Of a stretch of DNA of 64,000 bases, positions 1 through 8,789 are shown in pieces; position 1 is the stretch's first letter, and each line of letters opens with the position of its first letter. This stretch comes from Alphaproteobacteria bacterium 40-19 (lineage in GTDB: Bacteria; Pseudomonadota; Alphaproteobacteria; Holosporales; Holosporaceae). The stretch covers positions 923,817 through 987,816 of the forward strand of contig MKSD01000001.1 in NCBI GenBank assembly GCA_001898075.1, given 5' to 3'. The notes below the pieces were generated by a model that had not been told where the DNA came from, ran no database searches, and was given only the letters and a program-made list of their open reading frames with translations. A program made the position numbers and the translations under genes.

Positions 1-135
1 AAGCTTTTTTTTAAGCATAAAAGACTTAAACCTTGATGTATAGGTTGATAGAGATTTCTTCTTCACCAAAAGTACAGCACCTGTTTCATTCTGTTGAGTG
101 AAGAGGGATGAGTGCATAGGCCTCTGCTACCTGGT

Positions 136-1086
136 TTAGTTCTGGTCTTTGGACTGCTTTTTGAACAATGAGGGCAGAGGATGGTGATTTTGGATGACAG
201 AACAGAGTCTTTGAGTGCTGACATGGGTGTAAATCTGGGTAGAGGAAATATCTTGGTGTCCTAATAACGCTTTTAAGGACATCAAATCTGCCCCATTTTC
301 TAGCAAGTGAGTGGCAAAACTATGACGTAGACTGTGGGGAAACACAAGGTGTAAAGGGACGTTTGCTTTTAGGGCTAACTTTTTTAAGGCCTTTGCGACG
401 CCTTGACGGGTCAGATGGCTGGTGCCCGAGGGAAATAAAAAATATGAGGCCTTTTGTCCGCAAAAAGACAATCGGTAAGGAATGTAGGCTTCTAATGCTT
501 TTAAGGAAGAAGAGGTAAAAAAGACCATGCGTTCATAGCCTCCTTTTCCTTGAATGATGCCTTGTTGTTCTTGAAGGGCTTCTTGAGACATGCTGAAGGG
601 AAGGGTGATCACTTCTGAAATGCGCATGCCGGTAGCGTATAATAATTCTAAAATAGCCCAAAGACGGATCCCGGAGGCGGACTCATCAGCTTTTGCAGTT
701 ATCATCAGCTGATCGATGTGCTGTAGGGTTAAAAACCGGGGCAAAGACTGAGATTTTTTCCCCCGCACGATCCCTTCCAAAGGATCTGAGGTCATAGAGC
801 CTTCTTCTAGAAAAAATCGACAACACTGTCCCAAAGCTGTTATTTTACGAGAAATCGTTTTAGCACTCATTCCTTGTTCTTGTAAAAAAGTCATATACCT
901 AAGGACATCTTTTTGCCCAATATTTTGCAATGCTAAAGGAGATATAAACTGAAGAAAGGCCATAAGGTCTGCCCGGTAGGCAGCTACTGTTGCGGACGCT
1001 AAACCGCGTTCACTGACTAAAGCATCTAAAAATAAGTCCAGTTCTTGAGGTGTATTTTTTGGAGCCTGGTCTTTGAATTGTGTCAT
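136..1086 (-). CDS. xerD: Tyrosine recombinase XerD
   Basis: Site-specific recombinase that, with XerC, resolves chromosome dimers at dif. The N-terminal SAM-like core-binding domain spans about residues 15-100 and the catalytic domain about 120-300. All expected catalytic residues are visible: R155 in GMRISEV, K181, H251 and R254 in HSLRHSFATH, H277 in LLGH, and nucleophile Y286 in TQIYTHV. The HISTTQIYTHV-like ending is nearer XerD than XerC, so the symbol is an assignment by motif. Length (316 aa) is normal. It starts at an ATG 30 bases downstream of the grxD stop on the same strand, so the two are probably co-transcribed. Confidence 0.9.
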   Translation of the reverse strand: MTQFKDQAPKNTPQELDLFLDALVSERGLASATVAAYRADLMAFLQFISPLALQNIGQKDVLRYMTFLQEQGMSAKTISRKITALGQCCRFFLEEGSMTSDPLEGIVRGKKSQSLPRFLTLQHIDQLMITAKADESASGIRLWAILELLYATGMRISEVITLPFSMSQEALQEQQGIIQGKGGYERMVFFTSSSLKALEAYIPYRLSFCGQKASYFLFPSGTSHLTRQGVAKALKKLALKANVPLHLVFPHSLRHSFATHLLENGADLMSLKALLGHQDISSTQIYTHVSTQRLCSVIQNHHPLPSLFKKQSKDQN

Positions 1087-1116
1087 TCGTCATCGTGTTG
1101 TGTTTACGTCAACAGC

Positions 1117-1437
1117 TTAAGTTTTTTTTGCAAAGGGAAGCAGCATCTTTTCCAACTCTCCTTGTTCGTACAGGTCTCGGGTGATATCACAGCCGCCTAT
1201 CAATTCACCGTTGATATAAAGCTGTGGGAATGTAGGCCAGCAAGAGAACTCTTTGATGGCGTTGCGCATTTGATCATCCTGTAATACATCGTAAGAGCCA
1301 AAGGGGACATCTAGAATGCGCAGAATACCAACCACAGTGCGGGAAAATCCGCAAAAAGGTCTTTCCGGTGTTCCTTTCATGAACAAAAAGACGGGATGTC
1401 TATCCATCAGTTTTTTAATTTCTGCAAAAAAATCCAT
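1117..1437 (-). CDS. grxD: Monothiol glutaredoxin (Grx4/GrxD family)
   Basis: Small cytosolic glutaredoxin of the CGFS class, which binds and transfers a [2Fe-2S] cluster with glutathione and usually partners BolA. Seen: the KGTPERPFCGFS segment with C29 as the single active-site cysteine, the WPTFPQLYINGELIGG glutathione-binding stretch, and a C-terminal helix. The length of 106 aa is typical. No bolA is adjacent. It lies directly upstream of xerD on the same strand. Confidence 0.93.
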   Translation of the reverse strand: MDFFAEIKKLMDRHPVFLFMKGTPERPFCGFSRTVVGILRILDVPFGSYDVLQDDQMRNAIKEFSCWPTFPQLYINGELIGGCDITRDLYEQGELEKMLLPFAKKT

Positions 1438-1638
1438 AGAATTTTTGAAAAAAAGGGTTGAACTATTGAAACATGTTTAAAAGGATATTGTCTAGCATCT
1501 TGAAAAGAAGGTGAATAAGAGAGTTTTAGAATCATAAAAAAATTAAAAACGTTTGCTCAAAACTTTTGATCTAGAAGAGTTTTTTAAAGTTTCTGAAAGA
1601 CAATGGGAAAGAAAAAAGAAAAAGAAGAGATTTTTTTG

Positions 1639-1857
1639 ATGCGTAAAAAATATTTTGTGATGATCAGCTTTTTGCTGCCAGGGTGTGGGTTGGCGAGCGA
1701 CGGAGAGCAACCTAAAGAAGAAGCTCTTTTGCCTGTTCCCGAAGTCAGTCCCGATCCACCTCCTCCTGTCCAAGATCTGACAGCCCCCTATGGGACAAGT
1801 TGTTATGCGGACCTCTGGTACATTCCTAAAAGATGGGAACTTGAAACCTGTCCTTAA
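1639..1857 (+). CDS. Small predicted lipoprotein, unknown function
   Basis: A 72-residue protein when started at the ATG at 1639, which follows an AGAAGAGA purine stretch. A longer reading from 1603 only adds lysines in front of the signal peptide. It has a short lysine-led hydrophobic segment ending in the lipobox-like LLPGC, so cleavage and lipidation at Cys16 are expected. The mature part is acidic and then proline-rich (PDPPPPVQ). I do not recognise a family. A hairpin terminator lies just downstream. Confidence 0.6.
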   Translation: MRKKYFVMISFLLPGCGLASDGEQPKEEALLPVPEVSPDPPPPVQDLTAPYGTSCYADLWYIPKRWELETCP

Positions 1858-1903
1858 TTTTTATTTTTTTTATGACTACAAAAAATTTTTAAAAGAGCAC
1901 GAT

Positions 1904-1928
1904 AAGGGAGCAAGTCATTTGCTCCCTT
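1904..1928. terminator. Hairpin between convergent genes
   Basis: A perfect 10-bp inverted repeat, AAGGGAGCAA (1904-1913) and its complement (1919-1928), with a 5-base loop. It sits between the convergent lipoprotein gene and the MFS transporter gene. The minus-strand side is followed at some distance by a T-rich stretch, so it may serve both genes. Confidence 0.7.
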
Positions 1929-1957
1929 TGCAGTTTCATTGGTTTGATAGGGCGTTA

Positions 1958-3160
1958 TTAATGGGATTCTTTTTCCCAGAACCGGGCCAAAACCATAAAA
2001 GCTACTGTCGCGATTAATAAAGTGAGGGGGATCACGCTGATACCGTAGATAAAGGACCGAGCACCTCCTTGACTGCGAAATAATTTAATCACAAGACCAA
2101 TAGAGCTATGAAAGACGTATCCAAAGCTCATGATGATCATATTGGCCACTGCTGTGGTCAAGCCTGCCACTCGCCCGTCCACATAAGTAGAAGCTTTGTA
2201 AATGGCCAAGATTTGATAAGCACAGCAAAAACCAACACAAAACAGGCCTACGGCTAAAAAGTGGTAAGAACCCAGTCCACAGACCAATAGGCCAAAGACG
2301 CTTAGCATCACCATTCCTGATCCCGCGATGGTTCCTAAGTAAGAGTTTGTTTTTTCTGCTATACGGCTTAAAAGTGGGGCAAAGCACATCCCAATGTAAA
2401 TCATAGACGTTAGGTAAGCAGCCCTTTGAGTGTCAAGTCCGTAGACTTGCTTTAGAAACTCTGTTCCCCAAGCATCGGCAAAACCTTCCATGGGACCTAC
2501 CATCAAGGCCGCAAGGGCACAAACGACCATCGCTTTTTTATTCATCAAAACTTCTTTTAAATCCACCCAAGGGGCTTTAGAGATCTGCTTTGGGGAATCG
2601 GGGATCAACATGTAAGAACAAAGGGCAAACACCACCCCCACTAAAGCAATTAAGCCGGTTACCAGACGATGATCGTACAGTTGGCAGAAGTGACCTACGG
2701 GAATTCCTCCGTATAGGGCCCCTAGCAATCCAATGGTGACGGATAAACTGAGCATTCTTGTAAATCGCTCTTCAGGAAAAGTCATGTGGATAACTTTAAA
2801 AGTTCCTAAAATAGCGGCCGAAGAACCAACTCCGATCAAAAAGCGTCCCAACACGGGCCAGATCCAACAATGGGTCCAAACCACTGGCAATAGGCCTATC
2901 GCCGTCATCAAAATGCAAATAGGGGTCACTTTGCGTGGCCCATACCGATCCAAGAACATGCCCACGGGAATGTGCAACAAGCAATAACCAATATAATAAG
3001 CCCCAGAAAACTGTCCAAAGACAGCAGAATCGATTTGAAATTGAGCCATAATATCTGGCAACATAATACTAGGCATAACCCGCAAAACGTACTGGTATGC
3101 GTAAAATAAAGAGATGATTAACCATGGGGCCCAAGATGAGTCCGATTTTTTTATAACCAT
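1958..3160 (-). CDS. MFS family transporter
   Basis: A polytopic inner-membrane permease of 400 aa with about 12 hydrophobic segments and the usual six-plus-six arrangement. The loop after helix 2 carries the MFS signature-like DRYGPRKVT (about residues 70-78), and the GRFLIGVGSSAA segment fits helix 4. It resembles the MFS permeases common in intracellular gammaproteobacteria and alphaproteobacteria such as Legionella and Rickettsia. The substrate cannot be read from the sequence. It is a single gene with its own upstream AT-rich promoter region. Confidence 0.85.
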   Translation of the reverse strand: MVIKKSDSSWAPWLIISLFYAYQYVLRVMPSIMLPDIMAQFQIDSAVFGQFSGAYYIGYCLLHIPVGMFLDRYGPRKVTPICILMTAIGLLPVVWTHCWIWPVLGRFLIGVGSSAAILGTFKVIHMTFPEERFTRMLSLSVTIGLLGALYGGIPVGHFCQLYDHRLVTGLIALVGVVFALCSYMLIPDSPKQISKAPWVDLKEVLMNKKAMVVCALAALMVGPMEGFADAWGTEFLKQVYGLDTQRAAYLTSMIYIGMCFAPLLSRIAEKTNSYLGTIAGSGMVMLSVFGLLVCGLGSYHFLAVGLFCVGFCCAYQILAIYKASTYVDGRVAGLTTAVANMIIMSFGYVFHSSIGLVIKLFRSQGGARSFIYGISVIPLTLLIATVAFMVLARFWEKESH

Positions 3161-3483
3161 TTTTTCACCTTTTAAGATGTTTTTTAAATTTTAAAGGGTA
3201 TAGACAAAAAACTTTTGCCACACGCTTTTAGAGTGTTTTTCAAAAGAAAAGCACCAGAGGATTATACAAAAAGAAAAATAAAAATCAAGTATTAGGAATG
3301 CGTCATTTTTTCCATTTTCTGCAATCTTAAAAAATTAAAAAATTTTATATCAGAGATAGAATAATCTTTTGAAAAAAGATTTATTTTTAAAACTGTGAAA
3401 GAATTTTGATAAAGCTGTAAAGAGTTTAAAAGTAGATCTGGACCATAGGAGACAAAAATTTTATACTATATTAAGGTTTTGTC
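3161..3483. other. Divergent intergenic region
   Basis: A 323-base AT-rich gap between the divergently transcribed MFS and zinc-ribbon genes. No supported coding sequence is seen. A TATACT at 3462-3467, with a weak CTGGAC 18 bases upstream, is a possible promoter for the zinc-ribbon gene. Confidence 0.5.
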
Positions 3484-4092
3484 ATGTTGTTAGCTGTGAT
3501 TGTTCAGTGCAGTTCTTGTTCCACTCGCTATCATCTGGATGACGATGTTTTAGGTTCCAAAGGAAGCTATGTGCGTTGTACCAGTTGTCGTTATGTGTGG
3601 TATCAAGAACCACCGATTCCTTCTCCTTACGCCTTGATTCCATTACCTCAATACCCTTTGGTGGTGGTGCAGCCTAAAAAAACACCTCGTCGAGGTCAGA
3701 GTTTTTTCTTGTTGGGGCTTTGCCTTATTTTGGCCGGCAGTGCTTTGGCGGGACTGTTTCTTTTGGGGCAAAAAAAACTGTCTTCTTGGTTGTCGCAAGA
3801 TATTTTGTCTTTGATGGATAAAGAAGTGGTTTCTCCTATTCAAATTCTGAATTTTTCTTTTAAAAAAACGCTTTCGGGGGTTGTGTGTTATGGTTATTTC
3901 CATAATACCTCTTCTACCATGAGGTACGTTCCCCCTGTTAGTATTTATTTTTTTTCTCAAAAGACTTTACTGCAGAAAGTTCAGCATAAATTTCATCACC
4001 TGGCTGTGTTGCCCGGAGAGAAAAAATCTTTCTACCTCAACTTAGATACAAAGTGGACAGATATTTCCTCGATAGAGATGAAAATAGAGTAG
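3484..4092 (+). CDS. Zinc-ribbon domain membrane protein (MJ0042/DUF3426 type)
   Basis: A 202-residue protein with an N-terminal zinc ribbon and one membrane anchor. The ribbon (about residues 6-40) has two CxxC knuckles, CSSC and CTSC, in the layout of MJ0042-type fingers. A transmembrane segment at about residues 75-97 (FFLLGLCLILAGSALAG core) places the rest, a DUF3426-like beta-rich domain, in the periplasm. Such proteins are common single-copy genes in Alphaproteobacteria, often near ftsE/ftsX, which are not seen here. Function is unknown. Confidence 0.8.
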   Translation: MLLAVIVQCSSCSTRYHLDDDVLGSKGSYVRCTSCRYVWYQEPPIPSPYALIPLPQYPLVVVQPKKTPRRGQSFFLLGLCLILAGSALAGLFLLGQKKLSSWLSQDILSLMDKEVVSPIQILNFSFKKTLSGVVCYGYFHNTSSTMRYVPPVSIYFFSQKTLLQKVQHKFHHLAVLPGEKKSFYLNLDTKWTDISSIEMKIE

Positions 4093-4733
4093 GGTTTAGA
4101 GGTTTTTTTAAAAACTTTAAAAAACCAATAGATATTCTGTTAGAAGAAAAGTTTTCTTGAGTCGAATACAGTAACCAAAAAAAAATCTTTAGAAATAATG
4201 TGAGGGGGTAGGGTTAATTCAAAGCTTTTTTAATTTTGTTATTTGTCCTTGGAATGTGTTTTCAGGAAGTGAAGGTTGAATTACTTTTTTGATAGTGATG
4301 GAAGCCACTTCGTAGAGGTGTAGGATGTATTTTTTTGTCCATGTTTTTTAGAGGCTCTGTAGCTTTGCCTGCTTGTCTTACTTTGCAAACGTTTAGGCGA
4401 GTCTCGTAAATATCTGATATTCTGGCCTTGGGGTCATGTGATCTCACGCATCCATTTGCAAAATCAGATAACCATATTAGGAAACAAAAAAATATATCAA
4501 GCGAATAAGGTTTTGTAATTAGGGCAATAATTTAAATTTTTTTTAAAATCTTTGAAATTGTTTGTCTGAGAGGGCCTTTTAGAGCCATAAATGGAATGCA
4601 TTATGACCGTAACCTACCTTGATTGATCCTGAAAGAGGGTGAAAAACTTAGAACTTTTAACCTCTTGATCGAAAAATTGAAAGTTTTTGACCAAAGAGGC
4701 CTTAGAACTTTATCTAAAGCCTCTTGAGTCCTA
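4093..4733. other. 641-base gap with a possible decayed small ORF
   Basis: No convincing gene. On the minus strand a reading frame ending at 4262 encodes about 62-88 residues with a hydrophobic stretch ending in FANGC, resembling a lipoprotein signal. It lacks an ATG, GTG or TTG start ahead of the hydrophobic part, so it may be a dead small lipoprotein gene. The rest is AT-rich with no recognisable signal apart from the hairpin at 4694-4725. Confidence 0.35.
4694..4725 (-). terminator. Hairpin downstream of the secreted coiled-coil gene
   Basis: Inverted repeat AAGAGGC (4694-4700) and GCCTCTT (4719-4725), with extra pairing inside the loop (TAGA/TCTA). It lies just after the stop of the minus-strand gene at 4734. 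The T-run is weak. Confidence 0.5.
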
Positions 4734-6218
4734 TCATTGATCTGTTAAAATATATTTCGGACTGAGTCGTGTTGATTTAGGCGTTGTGGGATCAGAATTA
4801 TTAGGAAAAGTTTCTTGGGACTCTTTATCAGCAGCGACTAAGTAAGAACAGCTACCATTTATTAGGTTTTCTAAGTCTTTTTTTTGTTGTTCAAGTATAT
4901 TTTCTTGTTGTTCAATAAGACTTTTAAGCTGCTGTATAAGTGCACTTTTTTTTCTGATTTCTTGATCTATTGTCGAACATGTTAAAGGTGGATTTGATTC
5001 TTTTAACCTCAAAATGTTGCAATAAGGGTTTTCTTCTTTGTTAACCGCTGAGGTCACTTCTTCTGGTTTAAAATCATCTTCACATACCTGAGTCGCGTGA
5101 TCTTGATGTGAAATGTGTGAAGAAAAAGTCATCTCTTTTACTTTTTTATAAAATTCTTTTCCCAACTCTATCTCTGAATCAGCTAATGCACTTTGTTTAT
5201 CAAATAAATCATCTTCCTGTTTTTTGTATTCTTTTTTTAGATTCTCTAATTCTTCTTGATTTTCTAATAATTGATTGAATATCTGTTCTTCTTTTGGGGT
5301 AAATTTTTCATGTTCAGAAAGCTCTTGCCCTCTTAATGTTTTATTTGAAATCATTAATTGTTTCCACATAATATCTGGGTAGTCTTTGATATTAGATTTC
5401 TTTTCTTTTTCAGCAATCTCTTCTTTAAGATGATCAAGAGAACCTTGCAGTATTTGGTACTCTGTATTTTTAGAGTGTATACCACTGTACAGTTCTTCTA
5501 TTTTTTCTGCAAAGTTTGATAAGTAGGTGCGTCTTGCGCTTTCCACTTTTCGAAAAGCTTCTGTCAAAGCTTTTCCTGATAAGACCAAAGAACAGTCTCC
5601 GGAAGGGTCTGGTAGGCGGCTTACTCCGTTATATAAAAGGTTCCAAACTACTTCAAGATGGATTAGATTTCGGGCCAATAAGCGAGGTAAAAGTTGATTA
5701 AGAAAACGATTGGCTTCTTCTTCATTCTTGATGTTTTTCTCTGTATCTATAACCACGATATAACACCAACTTGGAAGCGAAAAGACTTCTTGGCTCTTTA
5801 ATAACGCGTCCCACTCTTCCCACCTCATTACTGCCGTATGCAAATTGCGGGGCAGTGCACTGAGCTTAGCAGTCATTTGGGGGTTGTGGTATTTTTTTTT
5901 TGCCATTTCTTCATCTCTGATTGAGTAGTAGGCGTCGATAGCATGACGTGCCCACCGTTTTTTAAGCATTTCTAATTGTTTTTCCTTAGCACTATAAGAA
6001 GGACCTTTGATCTCTTCTGTAAAATTTCCTGGTGAAAAAAATATTCCTCCTTCTTCTGATTTGTTGAGATCTTGGCTTGGGGGAAAATAGCTCCACTTAT
6101 AAAATTCTTTCATAGTTTCTGAAAGATTGCCAGGATTCTCTTGGGGAAAGGTGCTCCAACCGGGGGATGCCCAAAAAGGAAACATGAAAAGCGCGGCAAG
6201 AATAGATTTTTGGAACAT
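4734..6218 (-). CDS. Secreted coiled-coil protein, unknown
   Basis: A 494-residue protein that I cannot place in a family. A clear Sec signal peptide occupies residues 1-22 or so, with a hydrophobic core followed by SPGWST. The middle and C-terminal thirds (about 235-350 and 410-460) are rich in E, K, Q and L with heptad-like spacing, predicting long coiled coils that include a Q-rich segment near 430-450. A few cysteines (about 200, 380-420) could form disulfides in the periplasm. It is a single gene with no operon partner. It resembles the other lineage-specific secreted proteins of this window in composition but lacks their D-L-G repeats. An effector or envelope role is only a guess. Confidence 0.75.
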   Translation of the reverse strand: MFQKSILAALFMFPFWASPGWSTFPQENPGNLSETMKEFYKWSYFPPSQDLNKSEEGGIFFSPGNFTEEIKGPSYSAKEKQLEMLKKRWARHAIDAYYSIRDEEMAKKKYHNPQMTAKLSALPRNLHTAVMRWEEWDALLKSQEVFSLPSWCYIVVIDTEKNIKNEEEANRFLNQLLPRLLARNLIHLEVVWNLLYNGVSRLPDPSGDCSLVLSGKALTEAFRKVESARRTYLSNFAEKIEELYSGIHSKNTEYQILQGSLDHLKEEIAEKEKKSNIKDYPDIMWKQLMISNKTLRGQELSEHEKFTPKEEQIFNQLLENQEELENLKKEYKKQEDDLFDKQSALADSEIELGKEFYKKVKEMTFSSHISHQDHATQVCEDDFKPEEVTSAVNKEENPYCNILRLKESNPPLTCSTIDQEIRKKSALIQQLKSLIEQQENILEQQKKDLENLINGSCSYLVAADKESQETFPNNSDPTTPKSTRLSPKYILTDQ

Positions 6219-6549
6219 GCTTATAAAAAATAAATATGTGTTAACATTTTATCAACAAGAAGTCTTTTGTTCAAGCCCTAGAACGACTTAATTTGGGATG
6301 TTTTTAAAACAGCTTTTGGTATGGTTGACACACGATTTATTTGTATTGATCAAAACATAAAATTGCAGAAATGATGGCGACAGTGTTACGGAAATCCTTC
6401 TGCCATACCGTTAATAGACGTAAGCTCGCCACTGAAATGGTGACTATTTTGATGGAAAATGCACTCAAAAAAAGAAATGTTCAAAAGAGATCATCTGAAG
6501 ATAAGGCAGAAGAAATAAAGTTTTTATATGTTCAAAAAATAATAATAAG
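6219..6549. other. Intergenic stretch, no supported gene
   Basis: A short plus-strand frame (6371-6553, 60 codons) is open, but its predicted product shows no domain, signal peptide or ribosome site that would support it. It overlaps the 3' end of the convergent tlpA-like gene. I see no other feature. Confidence 0.4.
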
Positions 6550-7149
6550 TTAATTTTTTTTATCTCTTAATTTAGAAAAGATTTCCTTAACAGACTCATC
6601 ACTGCTCCAATCTTTTTTACCTGTCACCATCCAGACAATCTGTCCGTATTGATCAAACAAAAGGGCTGCAGGGACGGCTGTGATGTTTTTTCCTTGCAAA
6701 AATTCTTCTGCATTCTGGGTATAGTACAAAGGGAGGTTGTTGATATTTTGTAAGCTTAGCTCGCTTTCGGCTGTACCGTCTATAGATACAGGCACAACAG
6801 CCAAATCTGGTCTATTTTGATAAAGTTTTTGAACCGAAGGCATTTCTCCTATGCAAGGTCCACACCAAGGAGCCCACAAAATGAGTAAGACGGGACGTCC
6901 TTTGGCCAGTTGGGCTAAGGAAACAGGAGTTGTTTCAAATTTTTCAGAGTCTTCTTTGGGGATGGGAAGAAAAGTTCTGTGAAATAAAGGATCTGCTTTT
7001 CTAACAGGTTCAGGCTTTTTGAGTATGGACTTCTTTTTAGATTTTTTGCCAAGAGTTTTCTTTCGCGCATTTTTGGCAAAAATATCTTCCGAGATAAGGT
7101 TTATGACAGAAAGAAGAAACAAGATTTTTTTTAAAAAGAACATTTTCAT
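6550..7149 (-). CDS. tlpA: TlpA-like periplasmic thiol-disulfide oxidoreductase
   Basis: Thioredoxin-fold protein of 199 aa exported by an N-terminal signal or anchor segment (about residues 6-24), followed by a lysine-rich linker. The redoxin domain runs from about residue 70 and contains the WCGPC active site (C96, C99) within ILWAPWCGPC, plus the cis-proline region at AVPAAL. TlpA-type proteins reduce periplasmic cysteines, for example in cytochrome c or oxidase assembly. In many Alphaproteobacteria tlpA is divergent from an argH-lptM-lysA string. Here only lptM remains on the other side, 38 bases away. Confidence 0.85.
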   Translation of the reverse strand: MKMFFLKKILFLLSVINLISEDIFAKNARKKTLGKKSKKKSILKKPEPVRKADPLFHRTFLPIPKEDSEKFETTPVSLAQLAKGRPVLLILWAPWCGPCIGEMPSVQKLYQNRPDLAVVPVSIDGTAESELSLQNINNLPLYYTQNAEEFLQGKNITAVPAALLFDQYGQIVWMVTGKKDWSSDESVKEIFSKLRDKKN

Positions 7150-7187
7150 CTTTTTTTTTGCAATGAATGTATTTATGATAAATTAAA

Positions 7188-7337
7188 ATGAGTAAAAAGT
7201 CTATCATTTTCTTGATGAAAAAGTATTTTATTATTTTAACTCTTTGCTTTGTCTTGGGGTTGGGAGGGTGCGGCAGAATGGAAGCTCCTAAATCTCCTGG
7301 TTCTTCTTATCCTCGATCATATCCGATGGATGAGTGA
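7188..7337 (+). CDS. lptM: LptM-like small lipoprotein
   Basis: A 49-codon gene, MSKKSIIF start at 7188; an alternative start at 7215 gives a 40-residue protein. The hydrophobic segment ends in LGLGGC, a good lipobox, and the mature peptide is only about 22 residues ending in SSYPRSYPMDE. The YPRxYP motif after a Cys-Gly-Arg start is characteristic, as I recall, of alphaproteobacterial LptM, which aids assembly of the LptDE LPS translocon at the outer membrane. The usual flanking argH and lysA are absent here, which makes the retained fragment of synteny striking. Confidence 0.75.
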   Translation: MSKKSIIFLMKKYFIILTLCFVLGLGGCGRMEAPKSPGSSYPRSYPMDE

Positions 7338-7419
7338 TCTTCAATAAGATGAGCCATTGATTGATTTTATGGGCGTAATCTTTCATGCTGGATAAGCTGA
7401 AAGGCTTTTTGGGGAGTCT

Positions 7420-7869
7420 ATGAAAATTATTGTTCAAAATCGAAAAGCACGCCACGATTACTATATCGAAGAATCGTTAGAGGCAGGGATTGTGCTGTTG
7501 GGCAGTGAAGTGAAATCAATCCGCGAAGGCAGAGCAAATATTGCTCAAGCCTATGTGGTTGAATCTGAAGGAGAGCTTTTTTTACAGGGTGTACATATTT
7601 CTCCTTATTCTAGAGCTGCATTTCCTCATGAACCCTTAAGAAGAAGGAAATTACTATTGAAAAAAAGGCAAATTTTAAAGCTTTTTCATAATATTCAAAA
7701 GAAGAAAATGACTGCTGTACCTTTGTGTTTTTATCTCAATGATAAGGGATGGATCAAAGCACAAATTGGTCTTGCCAGGGGGAAAGAAAAGGAAGACAAA
7801 AGACAAGCCATTAAAGAAAGAGAGTGGGCTGTAGAAAAGCAACGTTTGTTTAAAAAGACTTTTCAATAA
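7420..7869 (+). CDS. smpB: SsrA-binding protein SmpB
   Basis: RNA-binding partner of tmRNA in trans-translation, which rescues stalled ribosomes. The protein has 149 aa, the family's usual length. Seen: the N-terminal NRKARHDYYIEES strand, LLGSEVKSIREGRANIAQAY typical of the OB-fold core, and the basic C-terminal tail KGKEKEDKRQAIKERE that enters the decoding centre. It starts at the ATG following a GGGGAG ribosome site. In many relatives dapA lies upstream; it is not here. A clear hairpin terminator follows. Confidence 0.95.
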   Translation: MKIIVQNRKARHDYYIEESLEAGIVLLGSEVKSIREGRANIAQAYVVESEGELFLQGVHISPYSRAAFPHEPLRRRKLLLKKRQILKLFHNIQKKKMTAVPLCFYLNDKGWIKAQIGLARGKEKEDKRQAIKEREWAVEKQRLFKKTFQ

Positions 7870-7881
7870 ACTTCTCTAAAG

Positions 7882-7903
7882 AAAGGGGACGAATGTCCCC
7901 TTT
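7882..7903 (+). terminator. Terminator after smpB
   Basis: Perfect 9-bp stem AAAGGGGAC / GTCCCCTTT with a GAAT tetraloop, 12 bases after the smpB stop and followed by a T-rich stretch. It lies between convergent genes and may act for both. Confidence 0.8.
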
Positions 7904-7925
7904 GATATGAAGGTTTTGTTGTCTT

Positions 7926-8273
7926 TTATGCGGGCGCTGTATCGTTTTTTTGGTTTTGAACATTTTTTGACCCGCTTCCGTTATGATCGTTTTTTAACCC
8001 GGGAATGAGTTCTATAGATCCTTTCACAGGCTTAGAATCACATCTACTGATACAAGTTTTCATTTCTATGGGGTTGGTCGCGTTTTGCTGACATTTAATG
8101 TGACACTCAGACTGTTCATTGGGGTCTGGTGTCTCTCTGGTTTCTGATTTTTCAGTCTTTTGTTTGTGGATGACAAAAGGCGCTTTAGAGGGCTTCTTAG
8201 AAACAATAGGCTCGCAGGCTGTTAATAAGAAAACCAATGAAGAGCAGAATAATAAATAAAAAGTATGTTTCAT
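7926..8273 (-). CDS. Lipoprotein with twin CX3C motif, unknown
   Basis: A 115-residue lipoprotein started at the ATG at 8273. The open frame runs further upstream, but only this start puts the signal peptide at the N terminus. The signal ends in LLTAC, a good lipobox, so Cys20 should be lipidated. The mature part carries CHIKC and CISRC separated by 12 residues, a CX3C-X12-CX3C pattern that could form two disulfides in a helical hairpin. The C-terminus is polar and N/Q-rich. I do not recognise a bacterial family. The DsbA-like protein at 56.9 kb could be its oxidant, which is inference. Confidence 0.65.
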   Translation of the reverse strand: MKHTFYLLFCSSLVFLLTACEPIVSKKPSKAPFVIHKQKTEKSETRETPDPNEQSECHIKCQQNATNPIEMKTCISRCDSKPVKGSIELIPGLKNDHNGSGSKNVQNQKNDTAPA

Positions 8274-8395
8274 GGATTTTTTTTTGGAATATTTGTGATA
8301 ATTGTACATTTTGATCATGAACATTTCAATAAAACTATAAAGTGTAAGTCTTTTTTTGATCAAAACCTGTTGTAATTTAAAAAAAATAATCAAAA

Positions 8396-8599
8396 ATGAC
8401 TATGGTAAGAATATTTTTAACAATTTTTTCTGTTTGGAGCTCCTGGGCCTGGTGTGACAATAAAAAATTGGCATCAGAAGAAATTAACCACTTTGAAGAA
8501 AAATTCGGTGATATTAATCCAGAAAAATTAAAATATGTGACGTCGATGTTGGAAAACCAGTATGGAATTACGAAAATTGCCCAGCATTCCAAAAAATGA
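8396..8599 (+). CDS. Small secreted protein, unknown
   Basis: A 67-residue open frame with a plausible signal peptide (residues about 1-20, ending WSSWAWC) and a short charged mature part. A second in-frame ATG two codons later is equally possible. It is divergent from the twin-CX3C lipoprotein gene. There is no family match that I know, and it could be a remnant of a longer gene. Confidence 0.4.
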   Translation: MTMVRIFLTIFSVWSSWAWCDNKKLASEEINHFEEKFGDINPEKLKYVTSMLENQYGITKIAQHSKK

Positions 8600-8667
8600 A
8601 TTGTTTCTTGGGGGATACAGAAACAAAATTGTATTACAAGGGATAGATTTTTTTGAGAATTTAGATG

Positions 8668-8673
8668 TATAAT
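8668..8673 (+). promoter_or_regulatory. Probable -10 box of the tRNA-Leu promoter
   Basis: A consensus TATAAT lies 15 bases before the mature tRNA 5' end and is followed by a GC-rich discriminator (CGGCGGG) of the kind seen at stable-RNA promoters. The -35 region at about 8645 is weak. Confidence 0.5.
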
Positions 8674-8688
8674 CGGCGGGAGTTATAT

Positions 8689-8770
<82 letters not shown>

Positions 8771-8789
8771 GGCAAAGAGGATTTATGGA

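Noticed and set aside
6371-6553. 60-codon plus-strand gene
   Set aside because: No ribosome site, domain or signal is apparent, and it overlaps the end of tlpA.
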